Source of the DNA: Haloplanus litoreus
GTDB taxonomy: Archaea > Halobacteriota > Halobacteria > Halobacteriales > Haloferacaceae
Assembly (NCBI RefSeq): GCF_042677945.1
Contig: NZ_JBHUDN010000009.1
Length of the DNA: 64,000 bases
Direction: 5' to 3' (one strand)
Part shown: positions 44,068 to 52,546 of the stretch, one piece after another
Position numbering within the stretch: the first letter of the stretch is position 1
How the letters are laid out: each line of letters begins with the position of its first letter
Notes under the pieces: model-generated
What the model was told of the DNA's origin: nothing
The model's input: only the letters and a program-made list of their open reading frames with translations
The model's database searches: none
Program-made: the position numbers and the translations under genes

Positions 44068-45351
44068 ATGCCACCGGTGACGAAAGCCGGTGGCGACGCC
44101 TTCCGCAAGGAAGTCGACTTCATCGCGAAGGACGCCACCGAGCAGATCGCCGCCGGCGTCGTGATGGTCCCGGACAAAGCGGACCTCCAGCACGACTTCG
44201 CTCGCGAGGAGACGATCCGCGGGTTCACCGATCAGTTCGCCACCTTCGTCGAGGCTGGCGAGGCCGGCGGCGGCATCATGCACGCCGCGTGGCCCGACGA
44301 GTGGATGCACCTCGAACGCAACGAGGTCCTCGACGAGGCCGAAGAGATCGGCGGCACCACCGTCGCCGCCGGTGCGTGGGTCCAAGAGTGGCAGTTCGAC
44401 GACGATGGCGCGTGGGGACTCGTCGAGGACGGCATCCTCGAGGGCTACTCCATCGGCGCTATCCAGGTCGACTGGAACGGTCCCTACGTGGTCAGCGAGG
44501 ACGACGCCGTCGACGACGTGGCGGTGCCAGACGCGCTTCCCGACGATGCGATGGTCTGGGAGCTCACCGATGGCATCATCCGCGAGGTGTCGGCGGTCGA
44601 CATCCCCGCGGTGCCGGACGCCCAAATCCTCGACACGAAGGCGGACGCGATGAAGCGGCTCGGCGATCACCTCGGCAACCGCGACGCGTTCATCGACGAG
44701 GCGATGGATCGTGGCCACTCTGAAGCGGAGGCCGAGCGCCTCTGGGACGAACTCAACCGTGCCATCGAGATCGACGGTGCCGGCGAGCCGGGAAAGCAGT
44801 CGACGCTTGCCCGCGCCGGCAAGGCGTTTCTCTCAGCGTTGATGGGCGCCGATGATGCCACCGAGGCCACCCCACCCGACGAGTCTGCCGAACAGTCTGC
44901 CAATAACGCCGCCGGGGGCGACACCCCGGACGACGGCGGCACGGACGCCGCAACCGACACCGACGACATGACTGACCCTGACGACGACGACGGCGGGGAC
45001 AAGAGCCTCGCCGAGAAGAACGCCGAACAGATCACTGAACTCACGGCGGCCGTCGAGGACCTCACCGAGGCGCTCTCCGGCCCCGAACAGAAGACCGCCG
45101 AGATCGAGATCGGCGGCGAGACCTACGAGGTTCCCGAGGCGCAACTCAAGTCCGCCCTTGGCGTCGACGAAGCCGCCGGGGCGACCGTCGCTGACGCCAT
45201 CGAATCGCTCAAGCACGAAGTCGACGACGTCGCCGGCCGGGTCGACACTATCGCCCGCCAGAGCGGCGGTACCGACCAGCTCGACGCGAGCGCCGGTAAC
45301 GGGGACGAGAAGGAAAGCGGTCTCGACGACCTCGGGAGCGCGCTCTCCTAA
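44068..45351 (+). CDS. XkdF-like prohead protease fused to scaffold
   Basis: 427 residues. The first 200 resemble the XkdF/S78-like prohead protease domain (ASGVVMVPDK-like GVVMVPDKADLQHDF, ILEGYSIGAIQVDW, IIREVSAVDIPAVPDAQIL). Residues about 260-320 are an Asp/Glu/Thr/Ala-rich disordered stretch. The C-terminal part (about 315-400) has a coiled coil (LAEKNAEQITELTAAVEDL) typical of scaffold domains. It probably guides capsid assembly and then cleaves the scaffold, immediately before the capsid gene. Confidence 0.85.
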   Translation: MPPVTKAGGDAFRKEVDFIAKDATEQIAAGVVMVPDKADLQHDFAREETIRGFTDQFATFVEAGEAGGGIMHAAWPDEWMHLERNEVLDEAEEIGGTTVAAGAWVQEWQFDDDGAWGLVEDGILEGYSIGAIQVDWNGPYVVSEDDAVDDVAVPDALPDDAMVWELTDGIIREVSAVDIPAVPDAQILDTKADAMKRLGDHLGNRDAFIDEAMDRGHSEAEAERLWDELNRAIEIDGAGEPGKQSTLARAGKAFLSALMGADDATEATPPDESAEQSANNAAGGDTPDDGGTDAATDTDDMTDPDDDDGGDKSLAEKNAEQITELTAAVEDLTEALSGPEQKTAEIEIGGETYEVPEAQLKSALGVDEAAGATVADAIESLKHEVDDVAGRVDTIARQSGGTDQLDASAGNGDEKESGLDDLGSALS

Positions 45352-45363
45352 GGAGTAGCGAGA

Positions 45364-46404
45364 ATGAGCACGAACACCACCATCGACGCAGTCCGACAGC
45401 AGAACCAGCAGGCCACCCTCTCCCAGAAGGACGTCGACCTCGCGACGCTGGACGGCTTCCAACTTCCGGTCGATGTCACCGAGGAATTCCTCGAGCGGAT
45501 GCAGGAGGAGATCAGCATCCTCGGGCTGGCCGACACCATGACACTCCCCCGGCTGGAGATGCGGGTCCCGCAGTTCGGCGTCCCGATTCTTTCCGGGAGC
45601 GCTCGCGACGAGGAAGCGAGTCGGACCTCGAACTCCGCAGTCGACTCGGGGTACGTCAAGTTCAACGCGACCGACCAGTCGTACTACATCCTCGTCGAGC
45701 CCGAGCGTGACGCGCTCAAGAACACCCACTACGGCCCCGACCAGTTCGGCGACTACATCGTCGACCAGTTCATCCAGCGCTGGGGCAACGACGCCGGCCT
45801 GATCGGCATCCGCGCGAACGCCAGTTCGGGGAACCTCCAGTCTATCGGGGGCGACGCCGACCTCGACGCGACGTGGAACGGTTGGCTCGCCATCGCCGAG
45901 GGCTCGGACAGCGTCTCCGATCGAATCGGCCTGGAGGACACGGCAGCCGGCGAACTCACGACGATGCCCGCGGTCGACATGACCTCGGCGCCGCCGGACA
46001 CGCAGATGTTCAACGACACCATCCAGAAGCTCGACCCCCGCTTCCGCAACAGCGACCAGGTCGAGCCGGTGTTCCTGATGTCACCCAACAAGCTGCAGGA
46101 GTACGTCTACTCGCTCACCGAACGCGAGGACGCCCTTGGCAGCGCCGTCGTGATGGGCGATTCCGACATCACGCCGTTCGACTACACCGTCATCGGCGTC
46201 AACGGCTGGCCGGACAGCTACGTGATGTTCACCGATCCCTCGAACCTCGCGTTCGGCCTCTTCGAACAGATGGAGGTCGACCAGACGACGGACACCGACA
46301 AGGTCCACGAGAACCGGCTGCACTCTCGCAACTGGATGGAGGGGCAGTTCGACTTCCAGATCAAGGAACTGCAGGCCGGTGTCCTCGTCCAGAACATCGG
46401 GTGA
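45364..46404 (+). CDS. Major capsid protein
   Basis: 346 residues, coded right after the protease/scaffold gene. Typical features of an HK97-fold capsid are a helical N-terminus (ATLSQKDVDLATL), LPRLEMRVPQFGVPILSG, the A-domain segments VEPVFLMSPNKLQEYV and DSDITPFDYTVIGVNGWP, and a final EGQFDFQIKELQAGVLV. The N-terminal arm may be cleaved by the upstream protease. Assignment is by gene order and fold pattern. Confidence 0.9.
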   Translation: MSTNTTIDAVRQQNQQATLSQKDVDLATLDGFQLPVDVTEEFLERMQEEISILGLADTMTLPRLEMRVPQFGVPILSGSARDEEASRTSNSAVDSGYVKFNATDQSYYILVEPERDALKNTHYGPDQFGDYIVDQFIQRWGNDAGLIGIRANASSGNLQSIGGDADLDATWNGWLAIAEGSDSVSDRIGLEDTAAGELTTMPAVDMTSAPPDTQMFNDTIQKLDPRFRNSDQVEPVFLMSPNKLQEYVYSLTEREDALGSAVVMGDSDITPFDYTVIGVNGWPDSYVMFTDPSNLAFGLFEQMEVDQTTDTDKVHENRLHSRNWMEGQFDFQIKELQAGVLVQNIG

Positions 46405-46407
46405 GCC

Positions 46408-46596
46408 ATGACTGACCCAACCACTAACGCCGCCCTGCGGCGGGCCTACGAGGAGCATCGCGTCGTCCGAGTCGTCAGTTCCGACCCGCCGGCGGACGAG
46501 CGCGTCGACGGGTCCATCTGGTATCGGTCGGACAACGACGAGTTCCGGGCGCAGGTCAACGGTACCCTGGTCACGCTCAACACGACGGCGGTGTAA
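46408..46596 (+). CDS. Small virion-like protein, unknown
   Basis: 62 residues, three bases after the capsid stop. The middle (DERVDGSIWYRSDNDEFRAQVNG) resembles short beta-hairpin modules found in virion fibre proteins. It is probably a capsid decoration or accessory structural protein. Confidence 0.65.
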   Translation: MTDPTTNAALRRAYEEHRVVRVVSSDPPADERVDGSIWYRSDNDEFRAQVNGTLVTLNTTAV

Positions 46597-46599
46597 CCC

Positions 46600-46917
46600 A
46601 TGCCGACAGTTGAGAAATCCGGGGGTGCGTGGGTGTACATCCGTGCTCTCGATCGGGATTTTCACGTCGGTGATCGGGCCGACGTTGGCGAGGACCTGGC
46701 CACCTATCTCGTCAAGGAACGGGGCGATTTCGTCTACGTCGACGAGAGCGGCGACGACTTCGAGATCAACGGCTGGCTGGACAACGACTATCAGGACCGT
46801 GCCGACGCTGTCCTGGAGGGCGGTCTCGACGACCACCTCGACGCAATCGAGGAGGCCGAAACCAGCGACACGGTGCTCGAGGCGGTCGACGAACGCCGCG
46901 CCGAGCTGGAGGACTAA
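46600..46917 (+). CDS. Viral head protein, unknown
   Basis: 105 residues. It has a beta-rich start (GGAWVYIRALDRDFHVGDRADVG) and an acidic helical C-terminus (EEAETSDTVLEAVDERRAELED). Located in the head module between the capsid and connector genes. No family is recognised. Confidence 0.7.
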   Translation: MPTVEKSGGAWVYIRALDRDFHVGDRADVGEDLATYLVKERGDFVYVDESGDDFEINGWLDNDYQDRADAVLEGGLDDHLDAIEEAETSDTVLEAVDERRAELED

Positions 46918-46920
46918 CTC

Positions 46921-47217
46921 GTGACCAAGTCGACCGAGGAAACGCTGGACATCGAGAACACGGGCAGCGCTGCGTCGCTCCTCCTCAAGGGTGCGACGCT
47001 GATCGGCATCCACGTCCGCGGTGACGCGACCGCCAGCTACGCGATCGACGTACGGAAACGCGGCGGCTCGTGGATCCAGGACATCACAAGCGGCTACTCC
47101 GGTAGCGCCAACTACGACGATGTCATCGAACAGCCGGCCCACGAACTTCGCGTGCGGTGCTCGTCCGGGACGGCCAACGCTGGCGATCAGGCCACTGTGA
47201 CGCTCATCGCCGACTGA
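46921..47217 (+). CDS. Possible head decoration protein
   Basis: 98 residues from GTG 46921. It is beta-rich with GATLIGIHVRGDATASYAIDVRKRGGSW and an all-beta end (DQATVTLIAD). A small beta-sandwich after the capsid gene is typical of head decoration proteins, so I suggest that role by position and composition only. Confidence 0.65.
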   Translation: MTKSTEETLDIENTGSAASLLLKGATLIGIHVRGDATASYAIDVRKRGGSWIQDITSGYSGSANYDDVIEQPAHELRVRCSSGTANAGDQATVTLIAD

Positions 47218-47220
47218 CCT

Positions 47221-48075
47221 ATGCCCCCAACAGGCTACTGCACCGTCGACGACGTCCGCCGAGCGCTCCGGAAGGCCGACCTCCCTGGCGACGCCGAACA
47301 GGACCGGTACATTCTCATCGACGCTATCACCGCCCAGACCGAGTGGCTCGAGAAGACGCTCAAACGGCACTGGTACGACCCCACCCCCGAGCGTGACATC
47401 CTCCCCGACGCGCCGAAGACACGCGATGACGAACACGACATCCCGACCAACAGCGGGTTCGTCCACGGCGCGAGTGAGTACGATACCTATCGCTCGCGCC
47501 AGAACAGCGATGCCCTCTTGGAGGCCGGCCCGCGCCACGAACGCCGGCGGCTGGACTGGCGCGACCGGAAACAGGAGATTCGGCTGGCTTTCGGTGACTC
47601 CGCGGCGCTCGAGCCGCCGGTCGACGACACGGTGCCGGCCTACACGCGGATCACCTTCGATCGTCGGGACGTCCAGGCACTCAACGCCTGCCACGTCGTC
47701 ACCGCCGATGGTGGATTCGACGATTGGGTCGACTCGAATGACTACAGCGGCGGCGTCGGTACCCAGAACCGTGGCGAGGACTACTGGGTCCGCGTCAACA
47801 ACGGCGGCGTCTCGGAGCTGTACTTGGACGTCCACGCGATGGACGACGAGATCCCGTCGTTCGCGAACGCCGTCTACGTCGATCTCGACTACGGCCACGA
47901 GGGCATCCCGCGGACAGTCAGACGCGCCGTCGCCTTCCGTGCCGGCGCCGATCTTGTCGAGGAGGCCGCCATCCAGATCCCCGACAACGCCCGCCTGTAC
48001 AACGTCGAGACCAAAGCCGAGGAGATGCGCTCGAAGGCTGAGGAGTTGCTTGAGGTCTACGAGGTGGACCTGTGA
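47221..48075 (+). CDS. Head-tail connector protein
   Basis: 284 residues. It begins YCTVDDVRRALRKADLPGDAE, the helical start of gp6-like head-tail connectors, and ends with VRRAVAFRAGADLVEEAAIQIP and a helical EEMRSKAEELLEVYE. A middle beta-rich insertion of about 130 residues (about 75-205) is not usual in bacterial homologues. It joins portal and tail. Confidence 0.75.
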   Translation: MPPTGYCTVDDVRRALRKADLPGDAEQDRYILIDAITAQTEWLEKTLKRHWYDPTPERDILPDAPKTRDDEHDIPTNSGFVHGASEYDTYRSRQNSDALLEAGPRHERRRLDWRDRKQEIRLAFGDSAALEPPVDDTVPAYTRITFDRRDVQALNACHVVTADGGFDDWVDSNDYSGGVGTQNRGEDYWVRVNNGGVSELYLDVHAMDDEIPSFANAVYVDLDYGHEGIPRTVRRAVAFRAGADLVEEAAIQIPDNARLYNVETKAEEMRSKAEELLEVYEVDL

Positions 48076-48569
48076 TGGCGACGCTCGAATCGAGTTTCGA
48101 GGCGAAACTCCGGAAGGCGATGCTCGACGAGGCCGAACACGCACTCGTCGGTCGGCAGGCGAATCTCGTCTTCGAGTTCGTCGAACTGGTCCACACGAGG
48201 CTGCGGGCCTACGGTGAGCGCCACGGCTACGACGTGGAGTCGACGATCGACTCCCTCGGCGAGCCCCAGGTCGAGCGCCGGCGTGACCGCCTCGTCGTCG
48301 CGATCGGGTGGGAGAGCGAACAGATGGCGCGCTGGGAGTTCGGCACCTCCGATCACCACGTCGACGGCGACCCCGTGCTCTCCTTTGTCTGGTCCGGGCC
48401 GGACGTCCCACAATGGGTTCGCAAGGAATTCGACCAGGCGCGTGATCCCAGCGGTCAGTTTCGATCGGGGTGGCGCGTGTTCCTCCCCGACGTCGACGTT
48501 TCGGGACTGCCGGAGTCGAGGGCGATCCGAGACGCGTTCAACGGCCTTCGGAGACTCCTCGAGATATGA
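48075..48569 (+). CDS. Head-tail joining protein, HK97 gp10-like
   Basis: 164 residues from ATG 48075; a GTG one codon earlier also exists. The first half is a helical region (ALVGRQANLVFEFVELVHTRLRAYG), the second a beta domain (VERRRDRLVVAIGWESEQMARWEFGTSDHHVDG) with a WVRKEFDQARDPSG segment, close to HK97 gp10-type proteins. It overlaps the next gene by four bases. Confidence 0.75.
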   Translation: MATLESSFEAKLRKAMLDEAEHALVGRQANLVFEFVELVHTRLRAYGERHGYDVESTIDSLGEPQVERRRDRLVVAIGWESEQMARWEFGTSDHHVDGDPVLSFVWSGPDVPQWVRKEFDQARDPSGQFRSGWRVFLPDVDVSGLPESRAIRDAFNGLRRLLEI

Positions 48570-49090
48570 CCGCCAAGCCAGTAGAGTTCGTCCTCGACGA
48601 ACTCGGTGCCGTCGTCGACGTCCAACCGGCGGCCCACCCGCTCCGACGCGTCGATCGCGACAACAGCCTCCTCTACGAGGATGGCGGCGACTTCGACATG
48701 GGCGGCGCGATCACCGACCGGACGGAGGATCTTCGCGACGCCAACGTCGTCGGCGCGGCCTTCGTCGACCGGTCGGGCAGCTACATCGGCACGGCGCCGA
48801 ATCTGGACCTGGAGTCGGTCGTCGGCGTTCGCATCGAGGGTTACTCCGGTGGCTACGGGCACGTCGACCCCACCGGCGAGGACGGAGTCCCCTTCCAGGG
48901 CACCGACGACGCGCTGGTCGAGCAGATCCGGTCGACGCTGTACAACGCGTTGCAGTGGCCCGATGCGGGGCGCACCGATGTCGCGTTCACCCACCTGACG
49001 ATCACCAACGAGACGCCGGCGATGGCCGATTGGGAAGACCATCACTGCTACGACTTCGACGTCGCTTTCGACGGCTTCGAGACACTGTGA
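48566..49090 (+). CDS. Tail terminator-like protein
   Basis: 174 residues from ATG 48566. A mixed alpha/beta protein with VVGAAFVDRSGSYIGTA, VVGVRIEGYSGGYGHVDP and ALVEQIRSTLYNALQWP. Size, position after the gp10-like gene and before the tail tube fit a tail completion or terminator protein. Sequence similarity is not specific. Confidence 0.7.
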   Translation: MTAKPVEFVLDELGAVVDVQPAAHPLRRVDRDNSLLYEDGGDFDMGGAITDRTEDLRDANVVGAAFVDRSGSYIGTAPNLDLESVVGVRIEGYSGGYGHVDPTGEDGVPFQGTDDALVEQIRSTLYNALQWPDAGRTDVAFTHLTITNETPAMADWEDHHCYDFDVAFDGFETL

Positions 49091-49137
49091 ATTTTCAGTA
49101 CTATGATAACAATACAACAGACGCGAGGTGAGCGGTC

Positions 49138-50052
49138 ATGACCGGTGGCGGTGCAGCGAGCCTCGCCTTCGGCAAGGAGCAGAGTTTCACGGGGTCGCTG
49201 ACCGGCGCCCCAGACTACTGGGCGTTTGGGCGCAATCCAACGCTCACCGAACTCTCGCTGGAAAACCAACTCCAACGACTCGACGAGGCCGACGCCGTCG
49301 AGTCTGTCGAGAGTGTCAAACAGAACTTCGAGGGCGCGGTCGCCGTCGAGGCGGTCGTCTCGGCGGACGTGCATGGCGACGTTCAGGACCTCGTATTCAA
49401 CGATAGCGGGACGGGGTTCGTCTCCGGACGGCCCGCCTCCGGGCGCATCTTCGCTGGCATCGACTACCTCGACGGCACGGCCGAGCGCGAACTCATCGGC
49501 TGTATCCCGGTCGACTACAGCGTCACCTACGAGCAGGGCGGGATGACGACCTACTCGCTGTCGATGCTGTACGCCGACGAGCAGGAAGCGACATCGATCA
49601 CACCGACGGGCGTCACACAGGTCACCGACGGGTCCAGTGTGCCCTTCCACGGGACGACGCTCACCATCGACGCCGCCGACGTGACGAAACTCCAGTCGGC
49701 AACGCTGTCAATTTCGAACATCGCCCGGTTCCAACGCGGTGGTGAGACAACGCCCGTCGACGCCGTGATCGCCGCGCCAGAGACGACGCTGGAGGCGAGT
49801 GCGATCTTCACCGGCCCGGAGACGCGACTGGACTTGGCCTACGGTGGCGGCAGTGTGAACGAGCCCCAGGATCAACTCTCCTCGGTCACGGGATCGTTCT
49901 CGCTGACGAGTAAAGGCGGGGCGAGCGTCACAACCTACGACCTCCCAAAGCTCAAACCCGACTCCTACCAGTGGGCAGACCTCATCGACGCCGAGACCGA
50001 TCTCACCGACCCGACGACGTTCCATGTCAACGGCGGGGTGACGGTGAGCTAA
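49138..50052 (+). CDS. Major tail tube protein
   Basis: 304 residues. Beta-rich, with AFGKEQSFTGSLTGAPDYWAF, AVAVEAVVSADVHGDVQDLVF, GCIPVDYSVTYEQGGMTTYSL and a second beta-sandwich domain (about 165-280). It precedes the chaperone and tape-measure genes, the usual place of the tail tube. The 47 bases before it are AT-rich (tatgataacaatacaaca) and may hold an extra promoter or site. Confidence 0.82.
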   Translation: MTGGGAASLAFGKEQSFTGSLTGAPDYWAFGRNPTLTELSLENQLQRLDEADAVESVESVKQNFEGAVAVEAVVSADVHGDVQDLVFNDSGTGFVSGRPASGRIFAGIDYLDGTAERELIGCIPVDYSVTYEQGGMTTYSLSMLYADEQEATSITPTGVTQVTDGSSVPFHGTTLTIDAADVTKLQSATLSISNIARFQRGGETTPVDAVIAAPETTLEASAIFTGPETRLDLAYGGGSVNEPQDQLSSVTGSFSLTSKGGASVTTYDLPKLKPDSYQWADLIDAETDLTDPTTFHVNGGVTVS

Positions 50053-50053
50053 G

Positions 50054-50551
50054 ATGCCACTGGACACCGAATACTACGAGTTCAGTGCGGAAATCGAGCG
50101 CATCGAAGAGGCGATGCAGGACATCGCGGAGACGCTCGGCCCGCTGGATCCGGACAACCCTATCGTCCCGACGCTCGAACAGCAGGGCTCGCAACTCCAG
50201 TCCCAAGCCGACGGCCTCCGGTGGGCACTCCGCACTTGGGATGTCGATGGCGTCACGCTCGCCGGTCTCACGGGTGGCGAGTACGGCCACGTTGAGGACG
50301 GGATGGGCGAGGCCGGGCCAGGCAAGGCCCGTGTCTACTTCGTCGCGAAGGGCACCGTCGAGGCGCCCTATGTCGACGAGGAGATGTCCCTCGACGACCG
50401 GGTCGCTTCCGCCTCGGGGCTGCACATCGGCTATCTCCGGTGGGCCGACGCCCGCGTCAGCGAGCTGATGAGCGTCGAGGGAAACGACGGGACGCGCTTC
50501 AACGACTTGCTCGTGGAAGCGCGACAGAAACAGACCTCGACCGACGACTGA
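50054..50551 (+). CDS. Tail assembly chaperone, short form (G-like)
   Basis: 165 residues in the unshifted frame. The helical N-terminal part (YEFSAEIERIEEAMQDIAETLG) and a beta part (LTGGEYGHVEDGMGEAGPGKARVYFVAKG) match no specific family by eye. Gene order, between tail tube and tape measure, is that of lambda G. A GGGAAAC heptamer at 50479-50485 lies at codons 143-144, and a -1 shift there produces a longer protein. Confidence 0.82.
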   Translation: MPLDTEYYEFSAEIERIEEAMQDIAETLGPLDPDNPIVPTLEQQGSQLQSQADGLRWALRTWDVDGVTLAGLTGGEYGHVEDGMGEAGPGKARVYFVAKGTVEAPYVDEEMSLDDRVASASGLHIGYLRWADARVSELMSVEGNDGTRFNDLLVEARQKQTSTDD

Positions 50552-50700
50552 TCTACCAGTATGCCCGCGCGCTTGTCCTCGACCGCGGTGGTGACCCCCG
50601 CGTGATTGACGAGATTCCGTGGCGCGACGTCGAGGCGTGGCTGGCGATTCACGACATCCTCGACGCGCGGCGAGCGATCGGGAGCGTGCCTGACTCATGA
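50054..50700 (+). CDS. Tail assembly chaperone, -1 frameshift form (GT-like)
   Basis: At G_GGA_AAC (50479-50485) slippage by one base back gives 144 residues of the short form followed by 71 residues of the -1 frame (RRDALQRLARGSATETDLDR, then RLIYQYARALVLDRGGDPRV, then EAWLAIHDILDARRA), 215 in total, ending at the stop 50698-50700. In the -1 frame no good start codon lies between 50485 and the GTG near 50602, so a shift is the best way to read it. The stop overlaps the tape-measure ATG. Lambda and relatives use the same mechanism to set the G:GT ratio. Confidence 0.8.
50479..50485 (+). promoter_or_regulatory. Slippery heptamer GGGAAAC for -1 frameshift
   Basis: The heptamer has the pattern X_XXY_YYZ in the correct phase (codons GGA at 50480 and AAC at 50483), like the GGGAAAG of lambda G/T. 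It lies 66 bases before the unshifted stop. Confidence 0.8.
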
Positions 50701-51953
50701 GTGAGTTTTCCACCGAAGTCTCGCTGCTCGCGACGCCCGACCAGGCGAGCCTGCGCGAGGCCCGCGCCGAAATCGAAGACGCCCTCGGCGACGTCTCCGT
50801 TGGCGTCGAAACGGCCGGTGCCTCGGCGAGTGCGGCCGGCGACTCCCGTATCGCCGGCCGTGAGCGGGCGATGTCGCGGCAACTGCTCACGGATCAGACC
50901 AACCGACTCGGCACCATCACCGACCATCTCGACCGTGGGCTCGACCTCGATGAGACACGCAACGACCTCCTCCGGGACCTCCTCGAAGAGACGGAGTCGG
51001 GGAACTTCTCGCAGGCCAAGGGTGGCGGTGGGCTCGGTGGTCTGGGTGCTATCGGTGGTATCTTCGCCGGCATCCTCGGCGGCGTCGGGCTCGGGAGCGT
51101 CATCGCGAGTCGTGTTGGCGACGCCCTCGGGACGATCGACCCGACCGAGGCGATCGGTGGGGTGGACCTCATCCCCGCGGATGTCGTCGCCACGCCGGCC
51201 TCCGTCGCAGCGGTTGACCTTATCGGATCGCCGGCCGGTATCGCTGCGAGCGACGTGATCGCTGGCGGTGCTTCCCTCGTCGCAGCGAACGTCATCGGGA
51301 CGCCTGCGACGGTCGCGGCGGCAGACCTCATCGCCGAGGAAGCCGGAATTACGGCCGCCGATGTGATCGGCGTCGCGGCGACAATCGTCGCGGGCGACGT
51401 CGTCGGCGAGACCGCCCGCGTCGTTGCCTCGGATGTGATCGACGATCCTGTCTCGCTGTCGGTCGCCGACCTCGTCGACGTCCCCGAGGGCGGCATCGAC
51501 ATCAAGAAGATCATCGCCGGGGCGCTCGCCGCCGGCGCGGGGGCAGAGGCCGCTCGACAGGTTGGTCGTGGGCCAGGCATCGGGACGGCCGCCCGCGTCG
51601 GCTCGGCCGTCACGGCACCCTTCGCAATCCCGACGATGGTCGCCGCCCAGTCTGAACGTCGACGAGACCGTGGCAACGGCGGACTCTTGGAGCGGTTTCT
51701 CCCCGACCTCCCGAGTCTCGGTGGTGGCCAGGACCGCACCCGCCGAGCGAGCGTCGGTGTGACGCCGACGGCGACGTCATCGGACAGCATTTCGGCGGCG
51801 AATCCTGCGCGTGAGCGGTACGACCGGCGAGGAAACAGCACTGACGTCACGGCCAACTACACCATCGAAGGGCGCAGCGACGCCGAACTCAAACGGCTGA
51901 TCGACCGGCGTGCCAAGCAGCACGTCGAAGAGCTCCGTCGGGACCTTACGTAG
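50697..51953 (+). CDS. Tape measure protein with 12-residue repeats
   Basis: 418 residues from ATG 50697, overlapping the GT stop. A helical N-terminus (ATPDQASLREARAEIEDALG, then helical stretches to about 105), a Gly-rich hydrophobic stretch (about 108-140), then nine tandem 12-residue repeats of the form AADVIGxxAxVx (about 155-265). A basic linker and a helical C-terminus (LKRLIDRRAKQHVEELRRD) follow. If tail length scales as in other phages (about 0.15 nm per residue) the tail would be roughly 60 nm. The name rests on position after the chaperone and on composition. Confidence 0.72.
   Translation: MSEFSTEVSLLATPDQASLREARAEIEDALGDVSVGVETAGASASAAGDSRIAGRERAMSRQLLTDQTNRLGTITDHLDRGLDLDETRNDLLRDLLEETESGNFSQAKGGGGLGGLGAIGGIFAGILGGVGLGSVIASRVGDALGTIDPTEAIGGVDLIPADVVATPASVAAVDLIGSPAGIAASDVIAGGASLVAANVIGTPATVAAADLIAEEAGITAADVIGVAATIVAGDVVGETARVVASDVIDDPVSLSVADLVDVPEGGIDIKKIIAGALAAGAGAEAARQVGRGPGIGTAARVGSAVTAPFAIPTMVAAQSERRRDRGNGGLLERFLPDLPSLGGGQDRTRRASVGVTPTATSSDSISAANPARERYDRRGNSTDVTANYTIEGRSDAELKRLIDRRAKQHVEELRRDLT
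51160..51490 (+). repeat. Nine 36-base coding repeats in the tape measure gene
   Basis: The repeats encode 12-residue units, among them AVDLIGSPAGIA, AADLIAEEAGIT, AADVIGVAATIV and ASDVIDDPVSLS. The Asp at unit position 3 and hydrophobic Val/Leu-Ile at 4-5 are kept while the DNA has drifted, so selection is on protein structure. Confidence 0.75.
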
Positions 51954-51956
51954 CCG

Positions 51957-52544
51957 ATGCCCACTCAGCCACACCCAATCCTCGAAATCGACGCCGACTT
52001 CGGCGGCTCACTTGGCCAACAGACCGGCCGCTTCGAGTTCCGGAAGGCAACCGTCGAGGAGACTGTTCGTACGGGCTATCTCGTCGACAGTGCGCTCTCC
52101 GACGTAATCGGGTTGTTGTCGGAGTACCTCCCGACCGACGATGGCGCTCGCAAGGGCATCACCATCGACGCCGGCGGCGGGCAACACGTCTTCGAGGTCG
52201 ACATCACGAGCCTCGGCGCCGAGGACGGCCAGTGGGGCTACTCGAACGACGAAACCGTCCTGGACCAAGCGACCGCGACCGGCGGGGACCGCGTCCAGAA
52301 GATGCACGTCCTCATGCGGTATCTCACCATCGGAAGCGTCGACTCGTTCACGCCCGCCCGGCTCATCTACGGCGAATACGCGCCAGGCGGGGTCATGCCC
52401 CAGGACCACCTCCCCGTATTCCTCGAGGATCCGAATATCCTCGCCGATCGTGAGACTGCAACGTCGTTCGACGGATCCATTACGTTCGTGGAAACGACCG
52501 CGCTCGACCAGACGCTGAGCGGCACCCAGCAAACCCCTGACTGA
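51957..52544 (+). CDS. Viral tail protein, probably distal tail
   Basis: 195 residues, three bases after the tape measure stop. It has beta-rich segments (ITIDAGGGQHVFEVDITSLG, YLTIGSVDSFTPARLIYGEY and DGSITFVETTALDQTLSG) as in distal-tail adaptor proteins. The position between tape measure and fibre supports a tail-tip role; the sequence match is not specific. Confidence 0.7.
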   Translation: MPTQPHPILEIDADFGGSLGQQTGRFEFRKATVEETVRTGYLVDSALSDVIGLLSEYLPTDDGARKGITIDAGGGQHVFEVDITSLGAEDGQWGYSNDETVLDQATATGGDRVQKMHVLMRYLTIGSVDSFTPARLIYGEYAPGGVMPQDHLPVFLEDPNILADRETATSFDGSITFVETTALDQTLSGTQQTPD

Positions 52545-52546
52545 CC

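Noticed and set aside
50440..50700. Independent 86-residue gene starting at a GTG inside the tail chaperone gene
   Set aside because: A 112-base overlap without a ribosome-binding site is less likely than the correctly phased GGGAAAC frameshift.
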